Shown piece after piece: positions 29,587 to 39,271 of a stretch of DNA of 64,000 bases. The stretch is from Hyphomonadaceae bacterium BL14 (GTDB lineage: Bacteria; Pseudomonadota; Alphaproteobacteria; Caulobacterales; Maricaulaceae). The position numbers and the translations under genes are program-made. The number at the start of each line of letters is the position of its first letter. Position 1 is the first letter of the stretch. The stretch is taken from assembly GCA_027627705.1 (NCBI GenBank), contig CP091242.1:2564290-2628289 (forward strand), given 5' to 3'. The notes below the pieces were generated by a model. The model was not told where the DNA came from. It made no database searches and saw nothing but the letters and a program-made list of their open reading frames with translations.

Positions 29587-30024
29587 ATGTCCCGCCCGCG
29601 CTTTCATCTGGCCTTCCCGGTGCATGATCTGGCCGCGGCGCGCGCCTTCTATGCCGGCGTTTTGAACTGTCCGACGGGCCGCGAAAGCGAGTCCTGGATC
29701 GATTTCGATCTGTTGGGCCATCAGATCGTCGCCCACCTCTCGCCCGGCGACTGCACGCCCGTGGGCGCGGGCGGGGTGGACGGCCAGGCGATTCCGGTGC
29801 GTCATTTCGGGCTGATTGTGGACTGGGATGTGTTTGACGATCTCGCCGCCCGGCTGAAAGCGGCGGCGACGCCCTTTCTGGTCGAGCCCTATCTGCGCTT
29901 CGCCGGATCGCCGGGCGAACAGAAGACGCTGTTCGTCTCTGACCCCAGCGGCAATGCGCTGGAGTTCAAGGCGTTCCGCGACGAGGCCATGATCTTCGCC
30001 ACCGATGGCCGCTTGTTCGCCTGA
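29587..30024 (+). CDS. VOC-family (glyoxalase-like) protein
   Basis: 145 residues of the vicinal-oxygen-chelate fold: [16 protein letters not shown] in the first half and [17 protein letters not shown] in the second, with His and Glu at positions usual for metal ligands. Family members include glyoxalases, dioxygenases and resistance proteins. The activity here is unknown. The start follows GAAAGGACGGCACA by a normal distance. It is divergent from hslU. Confidence 0.78.
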   Translation: MSRPRFHLAFPVHDLAAARAFYAGVLNCPTGRESESWIDFDLLGHQIVAHLSPGDCTPVGAGGVDGQAIPVRHFGLIVDWDVFDDLAARLKAAATPFLVEPYLRFAGSPGEQKTLFVSDPSGNALEFKAFRDEAMIFATDGRLFA

Positions 30025-30116
30025 GCGGGCGGGTGGCGCGTGCTTTTGCGCGGGCGCGAAATCGTCTAAGACCGCCAGCCATTCCCTGACGCTCCAGACA
30101 TCACGGTCCTGCGCCC

Positions 30117-32690
30117 ATGAAACCGTTTCCCGATTCCTATGACGCCAAAGCCAATGAAGCCGCGCTGCGCGCGCGCTGGGCGCAGGATGACGCGTTCCGC
30201 TGGGACCCGGCCCGTCCGGCCGACACCGACTATGTGATCGACACCCCGCCCCCGACCGTGTCGGGCGCGCTGCATGTGGGCCATGTCTATTCCTACACCC
30301 AGGCCGATATCACGGCCCGCTACATGCGTATGAGCGGGCGCAACGTGCTCTATCCCATCGGCTGGGACGATAACGGCCTGCCCACCGAGCGGCTGGTGGA
30401 AAAGGTGCGCAAGGTGCGCGGCGGGACCATGGCGCGCGATGAATTCGTGGCGCTGTGCCGCGAGGTGATCCCCGAGTATCACCAGCAATTCCGCGACCTG
30501 TTTTCGCGCCTCGCGTTGAGCGTGGACTGGAGCCGGGAATACCAGACCATTTCCGATGAAAGCCGGGCGGTGTCGCAGATGTCCTTCCTGGACCTGTACC
30601 GCAAGGGGCTTCTGGAGCGCCGCCTGGAGCCCACCTTGTGGGATCCGGCTGACCGCACCGCCATCGCCCAGGCCGAGGTGGACGAGATCGAGCGCGACGG
30701 CCTGCTCAACTACATCGCCTTCGAAGTGGAGGGCGGCGGCGAGCCGGTGGTCATCGCCACCACGCGGCCCGAGCTCATTGGCGCGTGCGGCGGGCTGATG
30801 ATCCATCCGGATCACCCGCGCGCCGGTGAACTGATTGGCAAGCGCGCCATCAGCCCGCTCTACCGTGTGCCGGTGGAGATTTATGCTGAGTCCAGCGTCG
30901 ACCCGGACAAGGGCACCGGCGTGGTGATGTGCTGCACGTTCGGCGACGTGACCGATATTCAGTGGTGGCGCACCCACAAACTGCCCCTGCGCATGGTCAT
31001 CGATCAGGCCGGCAAGATGATCGAGGCCTTGCCGTTCGGCGAAGAGGGCTGGCCGAGCCTGGACCCGGACGCGGCGCGTGACGTCACCGCGGCGCTGGCC
31101 GGGCAGAAAGCCGCCAAGGCCAAGGAGATGATCCTTGATCTGCTCAAAGCCGCAGGCGTTGTGCTGAAGCAGGAGCCGACCCGGCAGGTGATCCCGGCGG
31201 CCGAGCGCTCGGGCGCGCCGCTGGAGATTATCGTCACGCCGCAATGGTTTATCCGCACGCTGGACTTCAAGGATGAGATCCTGGCCAAGGGCCGGGAGAT
31301 CACTTGGCGGCCCGCCTATATGCGCCAGCGCTTTGAAAGCTGGGTCGAGGGCCTCAAATGGGACTGGTCGATCTCACGCCAGCGCCATTTTGGCGTGCCT
31401 CTGCCAGTCTGGTATTCAAAGCGCCCCGGCGAAGAGGGCCAGATCATCGTCGCGTCGAAAGACGAGCTGCCGGTTGATCCCACCCTGCAGGCGCCGCGCG
31501 GTTACGAGCTCCATGAGGTGGAGGGCGAGCGCGATGTGATGGACACCTGGGCGACCTCGTCGGTCTCGCCCCAGCTGGTGACGCGCTCGATCAATGCCGA
31601 TTTCGCCCTCGATTACGAGAGCCACAAGCGCCAATTCCCCATGGCGCTGCGTCCGCAAGCCCATGAAATAATACGCACCTGGGCGTTCTACACCATCGTC
31701 AAGGCGCTCCACCACGAGAACAAGATCCCCTGGAGCGATATCGCCATTTCCGGCTGGTGCCTGGCGGGCGACGGATCGAAAATGTCCAAGTCCAAGGGCA
31801 ATGTGATCGATCCGATCAAGCTTCTGGACGAATACGGCACCGACCCGGTGCGCTACTGGACCGGGACCTCGCGCCTGGGCCAGGACACGGCGCTGAGCGT
31901 CAACACGCTCAAGCAGGGCAAGCGCCTGGTCACCAAGCTGTGGAACGCCTCCAAGCTCGCCCACATGGCGCTCAGCGCGGCTGACGCGCACGGCGCGCTG
32001 AACCCGGCCTCGCCGCGCGAAGACATTGCGCAGGGGCGGATCAGCCATCCGATCGATGTCTGGCTGATGGGCAAGCTTGCCGAGACTGTGCGCAAGGCGA
32101 CCGAGGCGTTCGAAACCTATGAATACGCCGCCGCCCAGCGCGTCATCGAAACCTTCTTCTGGAGCGATTACTGCGACAATTATCTGGAGATCGTGAAACG
32201 CCGCACCCGGTTTGAAGGCGCGCCCTCTGATGAGGAGCGCTCGGCTGTCCATACGCTCTGGCACGCCAATGACACGCTGATACGCCTGTTTGCGCCCTTC
32301 ATTCCGTACGTGACCGACGCGCTTCACACCGTCTTTCATGGCGATGAGGCCGGAACGGTCCATGCCCGCGGGATGTGGCCCGAACAGGCCAGTCAGGCCG
32401 ATGAGGACGCGTTCCGCACGCAAGGCGAAGCCTTCCTTGAGGTGCTGGCAGCGGCCCGCAAGGTTAAGTCCGAGGCCCAGCGCTCCATGAAGACGCCGGT
32501 CAGCGTGCTCACCGTGATCGGCGAGGGCGCGCTCACGGATTTGATCGGTGATACGGTGGAGGATCTCAAGGCGGTGACCAGCGCCGAACGCGCAGAGATG
32601 GCACCCGCAGCACCGGAGGGTGCCCGTCAGGCCGCAAGCCCGGACGAGCGTGTCCAGGTAGGGCTGGTCATGGCCCCTCAGGAGGACTGA
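30117..32690 (+). CDS. valS: Valyl-tRNA synthetase, archaeal/rickettsial type
   Basis: 857 residues. Class Ia synthetase with HVGH (residues 53-56, in PPPTVSGALHVGH), KMSKS (555-559) and an editing domain (IATTRPELIGACGG). The segment YPIGWDDNGLPTERLVEK replaces the TDHAGIAT-type motif of ordinary bacterial ValS and matches the archaeal-like enzyme known in Rickettsia. The protein is shorter than E. coli ValS (951) and I do not see the usual C-terminal coiled-coil arm. The DUF1330 gene starts one base after its stop. Confidence 0.93.
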   Translation: MKPFPDSYDAKANEAALRARWAQDDAFRWDPARPADTDYVIDTPPPTVSGALHVGHVYSYTQADITARYMRMSGRNVLYPIGWDDNGLPTERLVEKVRKVRGGTMARDEFVALCREVIPEYHQQFRDLFSRLALSVDWSREYQTISDESRAVSQMSFLDLYRKGLLERRLEPTLWDPADRTAIAQAEVDEIERDGLLNYIAFEVEGGGEPVVIATTRPELIGACGGLMIHPDHPRAGELIGKRAISPLYRVPVEIYAESSVDPDKGTGVVMCCTFGDVTDIQWWRTHKLPLRMVIDQAGKMIEALPFGEEGWPSLDPDAARDVTAALAGQKAAKAKEMILDLLKAAGVVLKQEPTRQVIPAAERSGAPLEIIVTPQWFIRTLDFKDEILAKGREITWRPAYMRQRFESWVEGLKWDWSISRQRHFGVPLPVWYSKRPGEEGQIIVASKDELPVDPTLQAPRGYELHEVEGERDVMDTWATSSVSPQLVTRSINADFALDYESHKRQFPMALRPQAHEIIRTWAFYTIVKALHHENKIPWSDIAISGWCLAGDGSKMSKSKGNVIDPIKLLDEYGTDPVRYWTGTSRLGQDTALSVNTLKQGKRLVTKLWNASKLAHMALSAADAHGALNPASPREDIAQGRISHPIDVWLMGKLAETVRKATEAFETYEYAAAQRVIETFFWSDYCDNYLEIVKRRTRFEGAPSDEERSAVHTLWHANDTLIRLFAPFIPYVTDALHTVFHGDEAGTVHARGMWPEQASQADEDAFRTQGEAFLEVLAAARKVKSEAQRSMKTPVSVLTVIGEGALTDLIGDTVEDLKAVTSAERAEMAPAAPEGARQAASPDERVQVGLVMAPQED

Positions 32691-32691
32691 C

Positions 32692-33108
32692 ATGACCCAT
32701 ATCGATCCCGAACGGGCGGCCTTCGAGGCGTTCAAGGCCCTGCCCCGCGACGAGCCGGTGGAGATGCTCAATCTGATCGCCCTGCATGAGCAGGCCGCCT
32801 ATCCCGACGGCCGCACGCTCAGCGGTGCCGACGCCTACCGCCTCTATGGCGAAACGTCGGCGCCAGTGTTTCAAAGGGTTGGCGGGCGGATCCTCTGGCG
32901 CGGCGCGCCGCGTTGCGTGCTGATCGGGCCGTCAACCGAGCAGTGGGACCTCGCCTTCATCGCGGCCTATCCCAGCGCCGGGGCGTTTCTGGAAATGGTC
33001 ACCGATGCGTTCTATCAGAGCGAGGCCGTGCCTCACCGGCGCGCTGCCGTGCGCGACAGCCGGCTGATCCGCAACGCGCCGTCCGGTGCCGGTTCAGCTT
33101 TCGGCTGA
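32692..33108 (+). CDS. DUF1330 domain-containing protein
   Basis: 138 residues of ferredoxin-like alpha/beta fold type. DEPVEMLNLIALHEQAAYP and WDLAFIAAYPSAGAFLEMV are typical of DUF1330 (dimeric alpha-beta barrel). It is probably co-transcribed with valS, since the gap is one base and GAGGA lies inside the end of valS. Function is unknown. Its 3' end overlaps the convergent phosphate transporter gene by 15 bases. Confidence 0.8.
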   Translation: MTHIDPERAAFEAFKALPRDEPVEMLNLIALHEQAAYPDGRTLSGADAYRLYGETSAPVFQRVGGRILWRGAPRCVLIGPSTEQWDLAFIAAYPSAGAFLEMVTDAFYQSEAVPHRRAAVRDSRLIRNAPSGAGSAFG

Positions 33109-34749
33109 GGCGCTTTCTGGGTTTTCTGCCCCGGGCTCCGCAACCGGCAGGGCGGGACGCCACGGGTGCAGGCGGCGATGGGCCTTGATCACCGTATCGC
33201 AGATCTGCCGGATGCGGCGCGCATGCATCAGGGCGGCGTCAACCGCGCTGACCGCCAGATCGCCCGACGCGACGCCCTTGAGCAATTCAGCCTTCACATC
33301 GCTATAGGTGGCCTGAAATGCGCGGTCCAGACTGCGGGCCCGCTTTTCAAATCCGGCTTCGTCGAGGTCGCTCACGTCCAGCGCCAGAACGGCATCCAGC
33401 GCATCCTGCAAGCCCGTCCAGGCTTCGCTCTTGCCGAAGCGGCCGGGCGGCGATGTGTCCGGCGCAATCTCGGCCGCGAGCATGGCGAGTTCTTCAAGAT
33501 GCTGGAGCGCACGCACCAGATCGGGCACGGCGGCGGTGACGCTGGCGGGCAGGGCCGACGCATTCATGCGCGCCAGAAACGTCCGGATCTGCTCGCCCAG
33601 CTGCATCAGACCGTCCCGGCGCAGTTTCAGGCGGGTCTTTGCGATGGGTTTCGGCCCCGCCGCTTCGCGCACCAGGCCGAGCGTCAGGCCGGTCATGCGC
33701 ACCAGTTCCTGGGACAGCGCGTTCAGCGCCAGGCTGGGCACGGGCAGGCTGGTGGGGTCGAGATGGAGCGGGCGCGCCAGCGTTTCGTCCTCTGTGACGA
33801 AGCGGGTCGACAGCCATGACACCGCCCGGCCCACCAGCGGCCAGGCCAGCGCCACGCCGGCGACATTGAACAGGGTGTGGAACAGGGCCAGCGTCGCGGG
33901 CACGTCTTCGGAGCCCAGCGCAAGTCCGGCCAGTTCCCGCGCCACAGGCAGAAAGAGCGGCATCGCCGCCAGCGCCACAACGCCGGCAAACAGGTTGAAC
34001 GCGATATGGGCGCTGGCCACGCGGCGGGCCGGTGCCCCGGCACCCAGCGCGGCGAACACGGCGGTGGAGGTGGTGCCCAGATTGGTGCCGATCACGGCGG
34101 CGGCGGCGAGCGCCAGCGGGAAGGCGTCGCCCGCGCTGGCGGTGAGCACGATGGCGATGGCCGCGCTGGAGGACTGGGTCAGCACCGTGACCAGCGCACC
34201 CAGCGCCACGAAGGCGAGGATGGACAGGATGCTGGCGCTCTCCGGCGTGATCGACGCCAGCGCCGGGGCCAGCCCGCCAAATCCGTCCTGCAGCACGCCG
34301 ACGCCCAGGAAAAACAGGCCGAACCCGGCCAGTGCCCGCCCGGCCCCGGCCATGCGCGCCCGCTCGCCCGCGCCCAGTGCCAGGGCCATGCCGATCCCGA
34401 TCAGCGGCAGGGCCAGCGCGCCCACATCCACCTTCACCCCGACCAGCGCCACCAGCCAGCCGGTCATGGTGGTGCCCACATTGGTGCCCAGGATCACCCA
34501 CACCGCCCGGCGCAGGCTCAACAGGCGCGCGTTGACGAAGCCCACCGTGGCCACGGTCACCGCGCTCGATGACTGCACCACAGCCGTAATCAGCACGCCC
34601 AGCGCAAACCCGCGCACGCTCGATTTTGTCCACGTCTGCAACAGGGTGCGCAGCGCGCCGCCGGCGGCGATCTTCAGCCCGTCGGTGAGCAGCCCCATGC
34701 CCAGCAGGAACAGCCCGATCCCGCCGGCCAGCGTCAATATGGCCATCAT
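33094..34749 (-). CDS. Na+/phosphate cotransporter family protein (NptA/YjbB-like)
   Basis: 551 residues. The N-terminal two thirds hold two inverted Na/Pi repeats, each with a QSSSA motif (VVQSSSAVTVATVGFVNA and VLTQSSSAAIAIVLTASAG) that binds phosphate and sodium. The C-terminal third is a PhoU-like helical domain (about 340-540). It would move phosphate across the inner membrane. The paired motifs are fully conserved. No phosphate regulator lies nearby and regulation is not evident. Confidence 0.87.
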   Translation of the reverse strand: MMAILTLAGGIGLFLLGMGLLTDGLKIAAGGALRTLLQTWTKSSVRGFALGVLITAVVQSSSAVTVATVGFVNARLLSLRRAVWVILGTNVGTTMTGWLVALVGVKVDVGALALPLIGIGMALALGAGERARMAGAGRALAGFGLFFLGVGVLQDGFGGLAPALASITPESASILSILAFVALGALVTVLTQSSSAAIAIVLTASAGDAFPLALAAAAVIGTNLGTTSTAVFAALGAGAPARRVASAHIAFNLFAGVVALAAMPLFLPVARELAGLALGSEDVPATLALFHTLFNVAGVALAWPLVGRAVSWLSTRFVTEDETLARPLHLDPTSLPVPSLALNALSQELVRMTGLTLGLVREAAGPKPIAKTRLKLRRDGLMQLGEQIRTFLARMNASALPASVTAAVPDLVRALQHLEELAMLAAEIAPDTSPPGRFGKSEAWTGLQDALDAVLALDVSDLDEAGFEKRARSLDRAFQATYSDVKAELLKGVASGDLAVSAVDAALMHARRIRQICDTVIKAHRRLHPWRPALPVAEPGAENPESASAES

Positions 34750-34810
34750 CTCCGCCAGCTCCGCTCAGCTGCTCCGGGTTCGGACATTACAGCGATTTCA
34801 CGAAGGTTGG

Positions 34811-34836
34811 AGCGGGCAGGGGCAGCGGGCAGGGGC
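34811..34836. repeat. Tandem 13-bp repeat (two copies)
   Basis: AGCGGGCAGGGGC occurs twice head to tail between the phosphate transporter and the tRNA gene. It is simple G-rich sequence, perhaps slippage. Apart from the T-run after the tRNA, nothing else is apparent in 34750-34966. Confidence 0.6.
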
Positions 34837-34966
34837 CGCGGGGTTGTGAAAGGCAATGGTGCGGCCCTGCAGGCCAGGTTTGAACCGGCAGGGTTCGCCA
34901 GGGCGGCCGCCCGCCCGCAGCGTCAGCGAGGATCGACTGAGCGGACGCGAAGGAGAAGAGAAAAAA

Positions 34967-35042
<76 letters not shown>

Positions 35043-35146
35043 TCTGGACCCGGCGCAAGGCCCGGTTCAGCGACGGCGGAACCTACCCTTGAACGCCCGG
35101 GCGGGCAAGCGGGCAGTGAAGCCCGGTTTCAGTGTCCGTTTCAACC

Positions 35147-35821
35147 TCACCCGTGCTCATCCCGGAACCGCGCGATGGCGTCGCAGACCGGGCGCGACAG
35201 GCTTTCGAAAAACGCGGTGAGGTGATCGCTGGGACGCGCGGCGGCGGCATCATTGCGGATCACCAGATGGGCGTGCTCGCGGCCCGGCGCGGTCCATTCA
35301 TGGTGCATGGGGCGCACGGTGCGCAGATACTGGCCGACCACCGACTGGGGCGTACGTCCGCGCTCATTGACGTCGCGCAAGAGGCGGCGCGCCAGGCGGA
35401 TATCATCGGGCGCATCCACATAGACGCGCAGATCGAACAGGTCGCGCACCTGCGCGTCGCAGAACAGATGAATGCCTTCCACGATGATCACATCGGCCGG
35501 TTCGATGCGGCGCGTGTCGGCGCGCCGGCGGTGGATGGTGAAGTCATAGATCGGCGCCTTGACCGGCTTGCCGTCTTTGAGCGCCGCCAGCTGGCGCGCC
35601 AGCAGGGCATGGTCGCGCGAGGCCGGATGGTCGAAATTGAACTCGGCCGGCTCGAAATCGGGCTTGGCACCGTGATCGCCGTAATAGTCATCTTCCGCCA
35701 TGACCAACGCCGACAACGGCGCGGCGGAGCGGGCGGCGGCGCGTGCGATCTCGGTCTTGCCCGAGGCCGAACCGCCGGTGACGCCGATCAGCAGGCGCTT
35801 TTTCGGGGCAAGCAAGCTCAT
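35147..35821 (-). CDS. udk: Uridine kinase family protein
   Basis: 224 residues. The P-loop is GVTGGSASGKTEIA. AEDDYYGD, FNFDHPASRDH and PIYDFTIHRRRADTRRIEP follow the uridine kinase/PRK pattern, with ADVIIVEGIHLF as the Walker B strand. It would phosphorylate uridine or cytidine in salvage. The AEDDYY and DFTIH motifs are close to Udk. The gene sits ten bases after hemY on the same strand and may be transcribed with it. Confidence 0.83.
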   Translation of the reverse strand: MSLLAPKKRLLIGVTGGSASGKTEIARAAARSAAPLSALVMAEDDYYGDHGAKPDFEPAEFNFDHPASRDHALLARQLAALKDGKPVKAPIYDFTIHRRRADTRRIEPADVIIVEGIHLFCDAQVRDLFDLRVYVDAPDDIRLARRLLRDVNERGRTPQSVVGQYLRTVRPMHHEWTAPGREHAHLVIRNDAAAARPSDHLTAFFESLSRPVCDAIARFRDEHG

Positions 35822-35830
35822 GGGAATGCA

Positions 35831-37288
35831 TCAGTCCTTGCGGGCGTCTTCTTCAACGCCGGGATCGTCCGGCGCCCGCGGGGCCTGATAGCTGTCCTCG
35901 TCCGCGCTGTCGCGCGGTTTTGCAGCGCGCGGCTTCACCGGGGCTTCCAGCAGCGCGCTGTCGGGCGCAGCGGCGGCGGCGATCTCATAGCGCTCATGGC
36001 GCGGATGGATCAGCCGGCTTTCCCGGCCCCAGGCGTCCACCATGCGCTTCCAGTCGTCCTCGGTGTAGGGGAAAGCCGCGCCGGTCTCGTCGATGTCTGA
36101 CCAGTCGGCTTCGCCCGGAGCGTGGGCGGCGCGGGTCATCCAGCGCCGGGCACCGGCTGTGTCGCCTTCCAGCTGCGCGGCGCGCGCGGCCAGCACGCAG
36201 ACCCGTGCCGACACAGGCGGCTGGGCGGTCAGGCTGGCGAGCGCGGTGCGGGCCGCGTCGCGGTTTTCCTGGTCCAGTGCGGTCTCGGCCAGCAGGATGC
36301 GGCTTTCGCGATGCTCCGGATTGAGGGCGGCCAGGGCGCGCAGGCGCTCGGCGCGCTTGGCCTTTGTGTCGGACTTTCGCAAGGCACCATGGGCCCGGGC
36401 CAGCGCCGGGTGCGGCGCGCGTGTCCAGGCCGCTTCGAGAATCTCGGCTGCCCGGCGGTGACGGCGCTGATCGGCGAGCAGGCGTCCGGCCAGTTCGGCG
36501 GCGGGGGCAAAATCGGGCGAAGCCCCCGCGGCACGCTCGGCCAGTCTGGCCGCGGCTTCAGGATCGGACGCCTCCATGCGGCGCGCCTCGGCGGTCAGCA
36601 GCACGGCGCGGGTCCGCGCCGCGCGCGCCCGGTCCACCAGTGCGCGCTTTTCACCCTCAGACAAGGTGGATTCCGCCTCGCGCCAGCGCGCGGCGTTCAC
36701 CTGGGCTGCGAACAGCGAATCATAGGCCCAGCGCGCTGGCCCGGAGGTCTCGAATGCCTCGCTGGCATGGGTGATCACACCCAGCGCGTCGCCGCGCGCT
36801 TCGGCGATGGCGGCCAGCCCGCGCCGGGCCACCAGCCGGGTGCGGGAATCCTCCAGCATGGCCTCATACTGGCTCTGGGCGCTGGCGAGATCGCCGTCGG
36901 CTTCGGCGGCGCGCGCCGAGAGCAGGCGCGACAGGGCAGGCCGGTCCAGCAGCGCCTCGGCCCGCGCCGCCTGCCGCACGGCCAGCGCGCCCTGGCCTGC
37001 GGCCGATGCGATCAGTGCGCGCTCAAGCGCATCAAAACCCTGATCACGTTTGCGGCGCTGACGGAATTTCCGGAACGCGTCGGGCGCGCCCCAGACTTTG
37101 GCGATCAGCCACCAGGCGACCACCAGCAGGAAGGTCACCAGCAAAAGCACGCCCATTGCCAGCGCGAACGGCCCTTCGGCCTGGACGCCCAGAAACTCCA
37201 CGCGCACCACGCCCGGATTGAGGGTCAGGAAGACGGCCAGCGCGGCGGTGAATACGCACAGCGCAATGGTGGCGATCAGGCGGATCAT
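35831..37288 (-). CDS. hemY: HemY-family TPR membrane protein
   Basis: 485 residues. Two N-terminal helices (about 4-26 and 40-68) are joined by the HemY_N segment (LNPGVVRVEFLGVQAEGPFAL), then TPR-like repeats rich in Ala extend to about residue 350, and the tail is acidic and low-complexity. It is the proteobacterial HemY (not the gram-positive protoporphyrinogen oxidase of the same name). Its role in haem synthesis is unclear and may be scaffolding. Its start overlaps the end of the mitofilin gene by four bases. The operon order hemC-hemD-mitofilin-hemY is conserved in alphaproteobacteria. Confidence 0.87.
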   Translation of the reverse strand: MIRLIATIALCVFTAALAVFLTLNPGVVRVEFLGVQAEGPFALAMGVLLLVTFLLVVAWWLIAKVWGAPDAFRKFRQRRKRDQGFDALERALIASAAGQGALAVRQAARAEALLDRPALSRLLSARAAEADGDLASAQSQYEAMLEDSRTRLVARRGLAAIAEARGDALGVITHASEAFETSGPARWAYDSLFAAQVNAARWREAESTLSEGEKRALVDRARAARTRAVLLTAEARRMEASDPEAAARLAERAAGASPDFAPAAELAGRLLADQRRHRRAAEILEAAWTRAPHPALARAHGALRKSDTKAKRAERLRALAALNPEHRESRILLAETALDQENRDAARTALASLTAQPPVSARVCVLAARAAQLEGDTAGARRWMTRAAHAPGEADWSDIDETGAAFPYTEDDWKRMVDAWGRESRLIHPRHERYEIAAAAAPDSALLEAPVKPRAAKPRDSADEDSYQAPRAPDDPGVEEDARKD

Positions 37289-38466
37289 GGTCCCACCTCG
37301 TGATCGAGCGCCGCGCGGACCTGGCTCAGCGCGGCCTCTATCTGCAGGCGGGCCTCAGCGCCCTGCAGCCAGTCCTGGATCACGGCGCGGGCCGGGTCCT
37401 CCAGCGTGCGGGCGGTGTCCACCGCACCCGCCAGATCGCCGTCATCCAGCGCCTCCCGCAAGCCGCTTCCCGGACCCGGGCCTTGTGCATTGCGGGCGAT
37501 GCGCAGCACGCCGAACCAGACCTCGGTCTGCGCGCTGACGGCCTGCAATTCGTCTTCAGGCAGCTGGGCCGCCAGCTGTTCGCGCGATGGCGCGCCGCTG
37601 CGGGCATGTGCGCGCAGATCGCCCAGGCCCGGCGCGTCCGGCCAGGCGCGGCGCAGCTCGGCGAGCTCAACGGCGAACGGACCCGATCCACGCGCCGCCG
37701 CAGCCAGATCGGCATAGGCCAGGGCGCGGCGCGCCTGATCCTGTGATGGCACAGCGGCCGGTACGGCCTGCATCTGCGCCACACGCGCGTCCAGATCATC
37801 CAGGCGGCCGGTCGCGTCATTCAGGCGCGACTCAAGCTGCGCCGATTCGTCATTGGCCCGCTCCGCTGCGGCGATCCGGTCGGTCAGCGCGTCGATCCGG
37901 GTCAGCACCGGGTCCAGCGCGGCGGACATATCGACACCCTCGCCGGCTTCGCCCGTGCCCATCGCGGCGATCCGGGCTTCCAGGGTGTCAAGCCGGCGCG
38001 CGGCCTGGCTGGCTGTGTCGCCAATGCGTGCCTCCAGCGCCGTCAGATCGGCCCCTTCCGCCGGCTCGACGGCTTCCAGCGCCTCCACGCGATCACGCAA
38101 GGCGGCGGCGTCGCGCACCAGCTGCTCAAGGGCTTCCACGCGCAGGCCTTCGCCGGGATCTTCGGCCTCAAGGGCAAGCAGGCGCGATTCAATGCGTGAC
38201 AGGTCTGGCGGGGGTGTCTCGGCGGCCTCCAGAGCACCCAGGCGCGCCTCCAGCGCAGTCATGTCCGGGGCGGCTGCCGGCAGGGTGCGCGCCAGCACCC
38301 AGCCGGCCGCACCGCCAATCAGCGCGGCGGCGACCACAAATCCGGTCACGCGCAATACGGCCAGCACCCGTGACAATCCCTTGCGGGGCTCAGGCTCGCT
38401 ATCCACCGGTTTGAACTCGGCATCCACCGGTTCGGGATCGCCGTTCGGCTTTGTCCGCCCGCTCAT
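37285..38466 (-). CDS. Mitofilin (Mic60)-family inner-membrane protein
   Basis: 393 residues: an acidic Pro-rich cytoplasmic N-terminus, one membrane helix (about 38-60), a long Glu/Ala/Leu coiled coil in the periplasm (about 68-240) and a C-terminal domain (AYADLAAAARGSGPFAVELAEL onward) as in bacterial mitofilins. This is the alphaproteobacterial relative of mitochondrial Mic60, which shapes crista junctions. In bacteria it has been linked to intracytoplasmic membranes and outer-membrane contacts. Position between hemD and hemY is the known context and strengthens the call. The sequence itself is weakly conserved. Confidence 0.75.
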   Translation of the reverse strand: MSGRTKPNGDPEPVDAEFKPVDSEPEPRKGLSRVLAVLRVTGFVVAAALIGGAAGWVLARTLPAAAPDMTALEARLGALEAAETPPPDLSRIESRLLALEAEDPGEGLRVEALEQLVRDAAALRDRVEALEAVEPAEGADLTALEARIGDTASQAARRLDTLEARIAAMGTGEAGEGVDMSAALDPVLTRIDALTDRIAAAERANDESAQLESRLNDATGRLDDLDARVAQMQAVPAAVPSQDQARRALAYADLAAAARGSGPFAVELAELRRAWPDAPGLGDLRAHARSGAPSREQLAAQLPEDELQAVSAQTEVWFGVLRIARNAQGPGPGSGLREALDDGDLAGAVDTARTLEDPARAVIQDWLQGAEARLQIEAALSQVRAALDHEVGP

Positions 38467-38547
38467 CGCGCCTGCCTCGTCAGCAGTCTGTTGTCCATAA
38501 CGCGCCCGACTCTAAGCCGCGCCGCGCCCGCGCGCCACCGCCCGATG

Positions 38548-39270
38548 TCAGGTTTTCCCGGGCGCAAGGATTGTGCTGAGCGCTTCGAACAGCGCCGCTT
38601 CATCAGGTCGCTGCGCCACTGTCACGTGCCCTGCACCCGAATGGCGCAGGGGCCCGGCTGCAGCGTCGGAGATTGCCAGAATGTGCGCTGCGCCAAGCGC
38701 TGACAGGCGGCCCGCAGCCTCCACCAGCGCGACCAGGCGTTCCGCACCCAGAGGGGAGTGGAGAAGCACCACGGCGCCCGGCCCAAGCGCGCTCAGCGCC
38801 GGTGCGGGCAGGGCCTCCACCGGGCGGGCTTCGTAGGCGATATGGCTGCGCGCATCGCGCCCGATTTGCTGCAGGGCACCAGATAGATCAAGCGCCTGAT
38901 CGCGCCCGCGCACATGGATGAGCCGTCCCGGATCGGGCGCGTTCAGGAGGATGTCCAGCAAGCCGGCCGCATCGCCCGATCCGGTGACCACGTCCTCATG
39001 CCCGGCGGCGCGCGCTGCGGCGGCGCTGGCCGGGCCGACGGCGAAAACTTTGAGGGTTCGCGGCGCGCCAAGGCGCGACAACTGGCCCGCGCCATTGGGG
39101 CTGGTGACGATGACACCGCCCGCACCGGTCCAGTCCGGCGCTCCCTCTGTGGCGGCAATGCGCGCCGTCGCGGCGTTAACGGCAGGATAGCCCAGCGCCG
39201 CCAGCCGCTCGCAGGTCAGCGTGGCGCCGGGCTCGGCGCGCGTGACCAGCACCGGGCGCGCCGCCGTCAT
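38548..39270 (-). CDS. hemD: Uroporphyrinogen-III synthase
   Basis: 240 residues in two alpha/beta domains. It closes hydroxymethylbilane to uroporphyrinogen III with inversion of ring D. HemD is poorly conserved and catalytic residues are not obvious. Support comes from VLVTRAEPGATLTCERLAALG at the N-terminus, FAVGPASAAAARAAGHEDV near the middle, and the position one base after the hemC stop (TGACATG), which also fixes the start. Confidence 0.88.
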   Translation of the reverse strand: MTAARPVLVTRAEPGATLTCERLAALGYPAVNAATARIAATEGAPDWTGAGGVIVTSPNGAGQLSRLGAPRTLKVFAVGPASAAAARAAGHEDVVTGSGDAAGLLDILLNAPDPGRLIHVRGRDQALDLSGALQQIGRDARSHIAYEARPVEALPAPALSALGPGAVVLLHSPLGAERLVALVEAAGRLSALGAAHILAISDAAAGPLRHSGAGHVTVAQRPDEAALFEALSTILAPGKT

Positions 39271-39271
39271 G

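Noticed and set aside
31416-32771. 451-codon minus-strand frame opposite valS
   Set aside because: Shadow of valS, which has HIGH-type and KMSKS motifs on the plus strand.
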